Source: Synechococcus sp. AG-679-D13 (lineage in GTDB: Bacteria > Cyanobacteriota > Cyanobacteriia > PCC-6307 > Cyanobiaceae). Taken from it: 36,121 bases of DNA. Shown one piece after another: positions 15,402-21,699 of the stretch (positions are counted from its first letter, which is position 1; every line of letters starts with the position of its first letter). A program made the position numbers and the translations under genes. The stretch spans positions 1 to 36,121 of the forward strand of contig QCUM01000020.1 of the NCBI GenBank assembly GCA_003210735.1, in the 5' to 3' direction. Under the pieces are notes generated by a model. The model was not told the DNA's origin. It worked only from the letters and a program-made list of their open reading frames with translations, and did no database searches.

Positions 15402-15803
15402 TCAATTATTATCGCCAAAACCATTGAATAATTCTTTGTGAATGATAAACGTATGGTATAAAACAGTTCCTGATTCAGGCTCTAGTCTATCTCCGTCACA
15501 ATTAAATCCAATGCTGCAAACAAGGTTTCCTTTCCATGCGATATTGTCCGGGTTTTGTTGTTTAGACCATTTAAATAGTTCGATCGAAACTGCTGGCAAA
15601 TGAATTGCAATCTTCTCGCATATTTTATTTAGTCGATATAATGCTGGTGGCTTTGTAGGCAGTGATAAAGCCTTTCGTAAAGATAATTCGTCAAATATAC
15701 CATTGTAACGTATGTATTCGAGGATATCTGTTTCAAGTTCCGTCAAGCCTGCGTTCTCAACTGCAATTTCGAATTGGAATTTATCAAGTTTAGGTCTCTC
15801 CAT
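15402..15803 (-). CDS. Hypothetical soluble protein, 133 aa
   Basis: Starts ATG 15803. The N-terminal half is helical and ordered like a small helix-turn-helix bundle (LTELETDILEYIRYNGIFDE; LSLRKALSLPTKPPALYRL). The C-terminal half has beta-type patterns (AWKGNLVCSIGFNCDGDRLE; SGTVLYHTFIIHKELF). I do not recognise a family; a DNA-binding role is possible but unsupported by a specific motif. Its start overlaps the end of a 48-aa ORF by 14 bases, suggesting a two-gene unit. Confidence 0.6.
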   Translation of the reverse strand: MERPKLDKFQFEIAVENAGLTELETDILEYIRYNGIFDELSLRKALSLPTKPPALYRLNKICEKIAIHLPAVSIELFKWSKQQNPDNIAWKGNLVCSIGFNCDGDRLEPESGTVLYHTFIIHKELFNGFGDNN

Positions 15804-15936
15804 TCTGATCCTCTGTTAAATCGAGACCCACGTCCTGCAATGATTTAACGGTATCTGAAACTGCTGGTACGTAAGCAACTTTACGTCTAAGCTTGTCCAT
15901 TAAAAAGGTAAGCTTTTCTTTGATGATCTTAAACAT
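15790..15936 (-). CDS. Small basic hypothetical protein, 48 aa
   Basis: Starts ATG 15936: MFKIIKEKLTFLMDKLRRKV, then AYVPAVSDTVKSLQDVGLDL, then an acidic end TEDQNGET. An amphipathic, basic N-terminal helix is likely. Its last codons overlap the start of the 133-aa gene by 14 bases. The smooth amino-acid composition suggests a real gene, but no family is known. Confidence 0.45.
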   Translation of the reverse strand: MFKIIKEKLTFLMDKLRRKVAYVPAVSDTVKSLQDVGLDLTEDQNGET

Positions 15937-15983
15937 TGCGTCTTAATATGTTAAGTGAACTCATGAGATTTTTTGACACATTT

Positions 15984-16457
15984 TCATGCCCATGGTTGAA
16001 TTTTTTCAGGTAGAAATGATTTAAATAATGCAGAAATACTGAACGATCCGCTTCCCCATATTGTCAAGACTGCAAAAATTGCCAAGTACAGCGCTGAAGT
16101 CTCGTATTCATAATTGTGTGCATCAACGATGCCAAGGGGTGCTCCCTGTAAACCGGTATCAAGACCATGAAATGCCAATGCAAAAACCATTGTTGAAGCC
16201 AAACCGATCGCCGAAGCTCGTGTTATGAGGCCAGCTAAAAGGCAAATTGACCCAATAATTTGGGTGTAAGCGGCTGCCGTGGTCCATAGAGCGTGGTTAA
16301 GAGGCAGGAAGGCAAAGTATTGATCAACGATATAAGTTGTGAAACCTTCAACATCAGAAAGCTTTTCAATGCCATGGTGAATCATCAGTGTTGATGCAAA
16401 CAGTCTTAAAACCAGCAAGCCAGCACTTGTGATTTTTGGGTTAACGCTTTCAGTCAT
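15984..16457 (-). CDS. DoxX family membrane protein
   Basis: A 157-residue protein with four membrane helices in the DoxX/DoxD-like order. The first, SAGLLVLRLFASTLMIHHGIEKL, carries the family's LR-x-x-x-G/HG-x-x-K pattern. It is followed by ALWTTAAAYTQIIGSICLLAGLITR with a conserved E/Q-I/G-G-x-x-L-L-x-G block, ASAIGLASTMVFALAFH and ETSALYLAIFAVLTIWGSG. DoxX proteins are linked to quinone oxidoreductases, thiosulfate oxidation and oxidative stress in other bacteria; the role here is unknown. It stands alone between unrelated unknown genes. Confidence 0.85.
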   Translation of the reverse strand: MTESVNPKITSAGLLVLRLFASTLMIHHGIEKLSDVEGFTTYIVDQYFAFLPLNHALWTTAAAYTQIIGSICLLAGLITRASAIGLASTMVFALAFHGLDTGLQGAPLGIVDAHNYEYETSALYLAIFAVLTIWGSGSFSISALFKSFLPEKIQPWA

Positions 16458-16529
16458 GAGGTTTTGAATTTGACTACATTATGCCATCTGTCAATTCATC
16501 ACGTGGATTGGCCTTATGGTCCTGTGTAC

Positions 16530-17075
16530 TTATCGGATATAATTAGCTGAATTTTCACGCAAATGCTCTTGCCACTTTTTCTTGCTAATGATTAATTTAG
16601 ATTCAAAATCTTGAGTTTCTTGGTCATAGTGATCTGAGCTGATTGGAGATTTAATCTCTTCGCATGTATCAAACTCTTGGCCAATCGGCAACTTTTTAAT
16701 GATGTCAGTTGGCGCCTCTTTCCACGTCATTTTGAATTGACGCTTTGTTGGGCAGAAAATAAAATCGACCATTCTCTTGCCTTGAGCTTCTAGGTATCGT
16801 TTGTATCTCATATCATCAACAAGAAACCAGTGCCAAGTATTGTCTTGTCTTTTGATCCTAAACACTCTGATGCTACTTAGATTCAAGATTTTGTAGATTG
16901 CCAATGTTGAGCATTTGCTTTTGTTTGCAAAAGGATTGTGTTCTAATGCTTTTGCTTTCTTCCAGTCGACTTCACCAATTTCATTGGCACACCCTGCTTC
17001 TCGAAGAATAATTCGTTCTGTGTGCCAAATCAAGCTTGAGAGGTCGCTTGTGAGGCGATTTTGAATGCCAGGCAT
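16530..17075 (-). CDS. Hypothetical soluble protein, 181 aa
   Basis: Starts ATG 17075 (MPGIQNRLTSDLSSLIWHTE). Visible features are a helical head, KKAKALEHNPFANKSKCSTL, a mixed middle (SIRVFRIKRQDNTWHWFLVD; MVDFIFCPTKRQFKMTWKEA) and a Lys/Glu-rich tail. No transmembrane segment or known catalytic motif. It follows the 113-aa unknown gene by 5 bases, so the two are probably co-translated. AT-rich, with no sign of wide conservation that I can recall. Confidence 0.55.
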   Translation of the reverse strand: MPGIQNRLTSDLSSLIWHTERIILREAGCANEIGEVDWKKAKALEHNPFANKSKCSTLAIYKILNLSSIRVFRIKRQDNTWHWFLVDDMRYKRYLEAQGKRMVDFIFCPTKRQFKMTWKEAPTDIIKKLPIGQEFDTCEEIKSPISSDHYDQETQDFESKLIISKKKWQEHLRENSANYIR

Positions 17076-17080
17076 AAGTT

Positions 17081-17422
17081 TTAACTGCTTATTCGTTGTA
17101 GAAAATCCGGCTTAATTTTGATTTTTTCGCCAATGTCTTCTACCATTTTTTGAGAATTGTTGTGAACAACAACATCAACTGCGTTGACGACAGAATGTAT
17201 TTTCCACAACCCAACTTGAATTTCAGATCGGGCGTAGGTTATCTGCCACGAGTCGGGAGTCGGCCGACCAACCTGTTTAACGGTGATCTGTGTCCAGAAC
17301 GATGTCCGACGATTCTCAGCTTCATAGCAGTAACGAACAGCCCCGTCAGCGGATTTGACTTTCTGAAATCCTATCTTCAGAAGTTGATCGTGCCAGCTGG
17401 ACATCGCTTGTAGCTCCATCAT
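17081..17422 (-). CDS. Hypothetical soluble protein, 113 aa
   Basis: ATG 17422 (MMELQAMSSWHDQLLKIGFQ) is chosen; a longer frame from TTG 17488 would add 22 mostly polar residues. The protein has alternating beta-type segments (AVRYCYEAENRRTSFWTQIT; DSWQITYARSEIQVGLWKIH; VVNAVDVVVHNN) and a short C-terminal helix. It could be a small alpha/beta sheet fold. No family recognised. It pairs with the 181-aa gene 5 bases downstream. Confidence 0.55.
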   Translation of the reverse strand: MMELQAMSSWHDQLLKIGFQKVKSADGAVRYCYEAENRRTSFWTQITVKQVGRPTPDSWQITYARSEIQVGLWKIHSVVNAVDVVVHNNSQKMVEDIGEKIKIKPDFLQRISS

Positions 17423-17560
17423 GATGATTTTAGTACGTGGAGTGGCATCGCCTATATGCGTTTGCGTTTGTAGCTCAGTATTGCTCAAGCATCGCAGTGG
17501 TGATCACAAACATTTTGAGGAAACTGTTAAGGTGTATAAGCGTCTAAAGGAAGCGGCACA

Positions 17561-17731
17561 GTGGATCAAATTGAACAAACCAATTGGTTGAAAATTGCAG
17601 AAGCGATGGAGACAGCTGGAACGACCGAGAGCTGGTTTTATAAACGTGCGCGAGCGATAGCCGATGGGGAACCGGACCCAATGCCCAATGTGAATGAATT
17701 AATGCCGGACAATCAGTCGGCAGATACATGA
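17561..17731 (+). CDS. Small protein coupled to thiD, 56 aa
   Basis: GTG 17561 with an aaggaag ribosome site about 7 bases upstream. The frame reads MDQIEQTNWLKIAEAMETAG, then TTESWFYKRARAIADGEPDP, then MPNVNELMPDNQSADT. The middle, TNWLKIAEAMETAGTTESWF, looks like a short helix-turn-helix-like pair of helices followed by a polar tail. Its TGA overlaps the thiD ATG (ATGA at 17728-17731), so the genes are translationally coupled. It is too short for the usual length cut-off. Function unknown; a link to thiamine synthesis or its control is inferred only from coupling. Confidence 0.65.
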   Translation: MDQIEQTNWLKIAEAMETAGTTESWFYKRARAIADGEPDPMPNVNELMPDNQSADT

Positions 17732-18534
17732 CTGAATGGCATAAAATATTTGAATCTGTTTTAACGATTGGTGGTAGTGATTCCTCAGGCGGAGCTGGGA
17801 TTCAGGCTGATTTGAAGACATTCAATCGTCTTGGTATTCATGGTGCCTCTGTCATTACATGTGTTACGGCTCAAAATAGTCAAGGTGTTTCTCATATTGA
17901 AGCTATCAGTTGCGACTTGATTCGTCATCAAATGAGGGCTGTGCTCAGCGACCTTTCTGTGAAAGCTCTCAAGACAGGAATGTTATTTTCAGCTGAAATT
18001 ATCGATGAAATTGCTGGTTTTTTGGTAGATTTTCCTGGGTTTAAAATCATTGATCCTGTTATGGTTTCCAGGGCTGGATCTATCTTATTGGCTGAAGAAG
18101 CCATATCATGCTACAAGAAATCGTTGTTCCCTTTGGCATCATTAATTACTCCCAATATTTATGAAGCCAGTTTGTTGACAGATTGTTCAATATCAACGCC
18201 AGCAGATGTCGAGCAAGTTGCTTCTAAACTCCTTGATTATGGCGTTGAAGCTGTTCTCGTTAAAGGTGGTGGACTGCAGGCAATTGCTGGTCAAGATTAT
18301 TTTCTAACAAGTCAGGGGGTTGGCACTTGGTATGTCAGCCAATTCGTGCCTACGCCTCATACACACGGTACGGGCTGCACTCTCAGTGCAGCCATCACCG
18401 CATTGTTGGCTCGTGGTTCTACATTGCCAGATGCAATTGCAGACTCGAAGCACTATGTGAATGAAGCATTGCTTCATTCAGCTCCTTTTGGTAAGGGTCC
18501 AGGGTGTATTTGTCACTTTTCTTCTGGCTCTTAA
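17728..18534 (+). CDS. thiD: Hydroxymethylpyrimidine/phosphomethylpyrimidine kinase
   Basis: Phosphorylates HMP and HMP-P to HMP-PP for thiamine synthesis. The 268 residues are of family length. Ribokinase-fold motifs: VLTIGGSDSSGGAGIQADLK (about 11-30), GASVITCVTAQNSQGV (about 36-51), ALKTGML (about 84-90), DPVMVSRAGS (about 110-119), ITPNIYEASLL (about 145-155), AVLVKGG (about 178-184) and the anion hole/catalytic loop TPHTHGTGCTLSAAITALLA (about 208-227, Asp position of the GTGC motif read as HGTGCT). No TPP riboswitch (THI box) was seen upstream. Codon use is more AT-rich than in the flanking housekeeping genes. Confidence 0.94.
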   Translation: MTEWHKIFESVLTIGGSDSSGGAGIQADLKTFNRLGIHGASVITCVTAQNSQGVSHIEAISCDLIRHQMRAVLSDLSVKALKTGMLFSAEIIDEIAGFLVDFPGFKIIDPVMVSRAGSILLAEEAISCYKKSLFPLASLITPNIYEASLLTDCSISTPADVEQVASKLLDYGVEAVLVKGGGLQAIAGQDYFLTSQGVGTWYVSQFVPTPHTHGTGCTLSAAITALLARGSTLPDAIADSKHYVNEALLHSAPFGKGPGCICHFSSGS

Positions 18535-18840
18535 GTGTCTTAGTGAGTCGTTAGTAATGAGATTAAATGTTCAGTGATTTAGGTGTTGGCATTGGGCAGA
18601 CTGGCTGACGCTCCGGTGTTGGCATTGGGCAAGCAGGTTCAGTCATGGCTGATGGTTTTTTGTACGTATCTGTCAAAGCATTGCCAGTAAAACTTCGCCA
18701 TAAGCTCAATTACTCAAATCAGCCCACCCCTTTGTGTGTCATAGGATCCGCTTGCAGGTTCTTATTGTCTGTCCCTTTGTATTTTTTGCTTTTGATGTTT
18801 ATTTCTTTTTGCTCATAATTGGGTACGGCTTTTGTAAGCA
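18535..18840. other. Intergenic region upstream of psaL
   Basis: About 306 bases without a convincing gene. It contains a 17-base direct repeat (separate entry) and a T-rich stretch before psaL. A 57-codon open frame at 18645-18818 on the plus strand has no ribosome site or recognisable content and is not called. The psaL promoter presumably lies here, but I cannot place its boxes. Confidence 0.5.
18582..18631. repeat. 17-base direct repeat, two copies, 33-base period
   Basis: ggtgttggcattgggca occurs at 18582-18598 and again, identical, at 18615-18631. It lies about 210-260 bases upstream of psaL. Two exact 17-base copies are unlikely by chance; they may be a tandem duplication or paired binding sites. 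Confidence 0.8.
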
Positions 18841-19344
18841 ATGAACGAAAATTCCAAGCCATTGTCGACAGTCAGGCCTTTTCAAGATCCTTGTGCTGGG
18901 GATTTAATTACACCCGTTAATAGCAATATCGCAGTTCGATCAATCATTAATCTGCTGCCGATGTACCGGCAAGGTCTATCGATCAAGACTAGGGGGCTTC
19001 AGCTGGGCTCAGCATTTGGTTTTGTTTTGTACGGACCATTTACAGTTCTTGGGCCGATGCGTAACACTGAATTTTCAACGACCATTGGTTTGTTTTCAAC
19101 CATTGGCGGTGTAACCATACTCACTACATTGTTTTTCCTTTATGGCCAAGCTGGAGGTAAATTTTATCAGCCTCCCGCAAATCCAACTGTACCCAACCCT
19201 CCCAAGGAGTTGTTTAATTCCGAGAGTTGGACACAATTCCAGACTTTTTTCTGGCTGGGAGGAAGTCTAGGCGCTCTCGTTGCTTGGTTTATTTATTCCA
19301 ATGAATTTATCGGAAAGTTATATGAAGTGAGTCTTGGCGGCTAA
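18841..19344 (+). CDS. psaL: Photosystem I reaction center subunit XI
   Basis: Membrane subunit that forms the centre of cyanobacterial photosystem I trimers. The 167 residues carry the PsaL pattern: DPCAGDLITPVNSNIAVRSI (about 17-36) with INLLPMYRQGLS, RGLQLGSAFGFVLYGPFTVL (first helix and PF turn), a second helix GGVTILTTLFFLYG, a loop, and a third helix FFWLGGSLGALVAWFI. ATG 18841 is the only sensible start. psaI, often next to psaL, is not seen nearby. A short inverted repeat downstream may end the transcript. The psaL gene is more AT-rich than the flanks of the window. Confidence 0.96.
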   Translation: MNENSKPLSTVRPFQDPCAGDLITPVNSNIAVRSIINLLPMYRQGLSIKTRGLQLGSAFGFVLYGPFTVLGPMRNTEFSTTIGLFSTIGGVTILTTLFFLYGQAGGKFYQPPANPTVPNPPKELFNSESWTQFQTFFWLGGSLGALVAWFIYSNEFIGKLYEVSLGG

Positions 19345-19384
19345 TTTGATGCTATGAAATCGATAAAATCTTATCAACAAACTA

Positions 19385-19453
19385 TCAATTTTCGACTTTA
19401 CTTGTCTAATTAATAAAGTATCGAAATTTGATCTTTTGCGACTTTAATCGCAA
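19385..19453 (+). terminator. Weak inverted repeats after psaL
   Basis: An imperfect 11-base pair (19385-19395 with 19420-19430) and a perfect 6-base hairpin (ttgcga 19436-19441, tcgcaa 19448-19453) lie between psaL and the convergent 61-aa gene. No long T run follows, so termination is uncertain. Confidence 0.3.
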
Positions 19454-19466
19454 GCTATTTCTCTGA

Positions 19467-19652
19467 TTATTCGGGATCTTTTTTAGCTGCAGGAGCGGGT
19501 TTCTTTTCAGCAGCGGCGGGTTTTTTGGGCTTTAACTTGGAAGCATCGAGATTCTTTTCGCCAAAGGCTTTAAAGCCCAGGAAAATCAGGCCTCCAAGAA
19601 CGGGGATCGAGCTAACTCCCCCCATCGCGATTTCGAATCCGCTCAGTGCCAT
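19467..19652 (-). CDS. Small membrane protein with Ala/Lys/Pro tail, 61 aa
   Basis: Starts ATG 19652: MALSGFEIAMGGVSSIPVLG, then GLIFLGFKAFGEKNLDASKL, then a repetitive tail of Lys-Pro and Ala-Ala (KPKKPAAAEKKPAPAAKKDP). One hydrophobic helix (about 4-28) and a flexible basic tail suggest a membrane-anchored linker. I do not recognise it as a named photosystem subunit. It sits on the minus strand between psaL and the CpcL-type linker. Confidence 0.65.
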   Translation of the reverse strand: MALSGFEIAMGGVSSIPVLGGLIFLGFKAFGEKNLDASKLKPKKPAAAEKKPAPAAKKDPE

Positions 19653-19893
19653 TTGGATCTTTCTCCTAGTGCAATTTTATCACCAAAGCCTGACCGTCCT
19701 TCTTCAAGTTCATACGGCGCATCGCGACTAATCAGCGGATGAACTATTTAATGCAATTTAAAGTATAAAATGCCGCTCTTGCGCCTGATTTAATGCCGCC
19801 TGCTCTCCTCTCTTGATTCGCGTGTTGGCGTGATTTGGATCGCTTGTATTTTTCGCTTGGTTCATAATTAGCATCTTAAGATTAAATAGTCCT

Positions 19894-20646
19894 GTGGTTA
19901 AGAGTTCGGTTGGAAATCAGCTCCCTTTCAGGCTTGTAACCCAGAACGCGAGAGTTAAGCGGCTGTCAGATTCTTTTCCGGATATTCGCCCGGACCAGTC
20001 CACTGAAGCAGCCGCCGAAGTGATTCATAAATGCTATCGCCAAATCTTTTTTCACTCCATGTCTTGTGACAGAGAAATATTTCTCGAGTCTCAATACAAA
20101 GATGGGAGTATCACGATTCGTGATTTTGTGCGGGGGCTGTTGCTGTCTGACCGATTTTACAGGGGCTATGTAGCCTGTAGTTCTAATTATCGTCTTGTTG
20201 AGCAGGTTGTTGGTCGTGTCCTCGGTCGTCCAGTGTTCGGTGACGATGAAAAAAGATCTTGGGCAGTGGTGATTGCTGAAAAGGGTTTTGTTGGATTTGT
20301 GGACGATATTCTTGATAGCCCTGAATACATGAATCGCTTTGGTTATGACTCGGTGCCAGAGCAGGTCAGCCGAAAGATCCCGGGGCGTCCGATCGGTGAA
20401 ATGCCGATTTATCAGCGTTTGCCCCGATATGGAGAGGAATGGCGTGATCGTTTGATCAGTGAAAGTTTGATGATGTCTGTGGTTGAATTCAATAAAATAT
20501 CCAATCCTCTGACAGTTTCAAGGTTGATTTATGAGAAGCCAGAGGGCCGAATCCTCAAGTTTTGGTTGGCATTCTTGGTGATAGCAGCTTCAACCTCTGT
20601 TGTGGTCGTTCTTTCTGTCGTTAACGCGATGTTCACGATTCGCTGA
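19894..20646 (+). CDS. cpcL: CpcL-type phycobilisome rod linker with C-terminal membrane helix
   Basis: A 250-residue protein with a phycobilisome linker domain (about 35-170): EVIHKCYRQIFFHSMSCDRE, LESQYKDGSITIRDFVRGLL, SNYRLVEQVVGRVLGRPVFG, KGFVGFVDDILDSPEYMNRF and GYDSVPEQVSRKIPGRPIGE. These are the blocks of the CpcG rod-core linkers. Unlike CpcG1 it ends with one hydrophobic helix, LKFWLAFLVIAASTSVVVVL (about 221-240). That is the mark of CpcL (formerly CpcG2), which anchors a phycocyanin rod to the membrane without the allophycocyanin core and feeds photosystem I. GTG 19894 gives a CpcG-like N terminus (LPFRLVTQNARV). It is followed 13 bases later by a ferredoxin gene. Membership of CpcL is a strong inference from the helix. 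Confidence 0.85.
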   Translation: MVKSSVGNQLPFRLVTQNARVKRLSDSFPDIRPDQSTEAAAEVIHKCYRQIFFHSMSCDREIFLESQYKDGSITIRDFVRGLLLSDRFYRGYVACSSNYRLVEQVVGRVLGRPVFGDDEKRSWAVVIAEKGFVGFVDDILDSPEYMNRFGYDSVPEQVSRKIPGRPIGEMPIYQRLPRYGEEWRDRLISESLMMSVVEFNKISNPLTVSRLIYEKPEGRILKFWLAFLVIAASTSVVVVLSVVNAMFTIR

Positions 20647-20659
20647 TTCGTTTTGAGCC

Positions 20660-21037
20660 GTGGATGATGGATCCTTCCAGGACGAATTAGGTGTTGTTCA
20701 TGCTTTTTCAACACCTTTAACTCTCAATGAGTCACTGCAGACTGGCGATGAGCCTGTCTTGGGAGGCCAGTTGCGTCAGAAGGCTGTATGGGTTGAAGAA
20801 ACAGATTGCATCGGCTGCCGTTATTGCGCGCATGTAGCTTCCAACACCTTTTTAATGATTGCTGAGACGGGTCGTTGTCGTGCCATTCGTCAGGACGGAG
20901 ACTCAATCGAAAGAATACAGGAAGCGATCGATACGTGCCCTGTTGATTGCATTCACTGGGTTGATTTTGAACACTTGATTGACCTCAGGCAACGTCAGTT
21001 AGAAACTGCCAGGAGTCGTGGTATTCCACAGGCCTGA
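20660..21037 (+). CDS. 4Fe-4S ferredoxin-like protein downstream of the CpcL linker
   Basis: A 125-residue protein from GTG 20660. After a 40-residue head comes VWVEETDCIGCRYCAHVASN, with Cys50, Cys53 and Cys56, and later DTCPVDCIHWVDF, with Cys93 and Cys97; together these can hold one 4Fe-4S cluster. Cys73 is extra. The pattern (CIGCRYC...CPVDCIHW) is that of the single-cluster ferredoxins of cyanobacteria and of plastid DnaJ-ferredoxin proteins. Function unknown; context suggests electron transfer around photosystem I. ATG codons near the start are in other frames, so GTG is taken. Probably in one operon with the linker. Confidence 0.88.
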   Translation: MDDGSFQDELGVVHAFSTPLTLNESLQTGDEPVLGGQLRQKAVWVEETDCIGCRYCAHVASNTFLMIAETGRCRAIRQDGDSIERIQEAIDTCPVDCIHWVDFEHLIDLRQRQLETARSRGIPQA

Positions 21038-21259
21038 ACGTCTGGTGTGGTAGAGGATTAAGCTAAAAGTAGCCCTAATCCTTTTGGGGATTTCAAGCCT
21101 TTAGACGCGCGAAAATACTCTTGAACTTTCCAGATCAGGCGGAATAGATCTGACGCGCAATCTGGTGGAGCAGGTGATCACCTTCGGCAAGCTCACCCAC
21201 ACGCTTAGGTCATGATCCCACTGCACGGTTGTGTTGACTGACTGGTTTGAGTCGCCGGG
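21038..21259. other. Intergenic region with a short open stretch
   Basis: No convincing full gene. On the minus strand a frame ending near 21138 reads RVGELAEGDHLLHQIARQIY then SA and stop, which has protein-like composition but opens only after a stop at the upstream side. It may be the tail of a decayed gene related to the doubtful ORF at 21260-21550. Confidence 0.3.
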
Positions 21260-21550
21260 CTACAGGCGCATCGTGGCTTCAAAATCGACGTCGTAATGGC
21301 TGTGTGGATCAATCGATTGTGTGATCATCTTCACTGTTTCGATCCTATAAGTATTGTTCTTTTGAAGCAGCAGTTTTAGAGCGATAGTTGGCTCAATTTG
21401 AAGCCAAAGTTTCCGAATTGCCCGAGTGTCAGGACATAGGTCTGATCGCCCATTGCGCGGACGGACATGGGTGCCGCGCAACGTCGAAACCAGTCCGTGA
21501 TGGTGATCGAGATGATCCGCAACCGTTTCAGCAGGGGAACGCATCTCCAT
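21260..21550 (-). CDS. Doubtful hypothetical protein or gene remnant, 96 aa
   Basis: From ATG 21550: MEMRSPAETVADHLDHHHGL, then a low-information middle, then TQSIDPHSHYDVDFEATMRL at the end. The final 20 residues look like real protein, while the middle does not. No ribosome site is apparent. Protein-like pieces continue in other minus-strand frames down to about 21140 (for example QWDHDLSVWVSLPKVI), which suggests a frameshifted older gene. Family not recognised. Confidence 0.3.
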   Translation of the reverse strand: MEMRSPAETVADHLDHHHGLVSTLRGTHVRPRNGRSDLCPDTRAIRKLWLQIEPTIALKLLLQKNNTYRIETVKMITQSIDPHSHYDVDFEATMRL

Positions 21551-21699
21551 CGAGTCTGAAAAACTGCTGCTATATCAGCGCGCCTGAGGGTCTGCGGCGT
21601 TTCGCAGGCTGTCGATGTCTGGGTGCGACGTAAGGATCACGACGGGATAGGGGTTGGGTTTTGATCGCTAAAGCTGCATCTATGTGAGGTCTTCGGCTC

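Noticed and set aside
17489..17560. TPP riboswitch before thiD
   Set aside because: The gap is 72 bases and lacks the conserved CTGAGA and ACC-type THI-box sequences.
18645..18818. 57-codon open frame before psaL
   Set aside because: No ribosome site, composition set by T-rich DNA, no recognisable motif; it lies where the psaL promoter should be.
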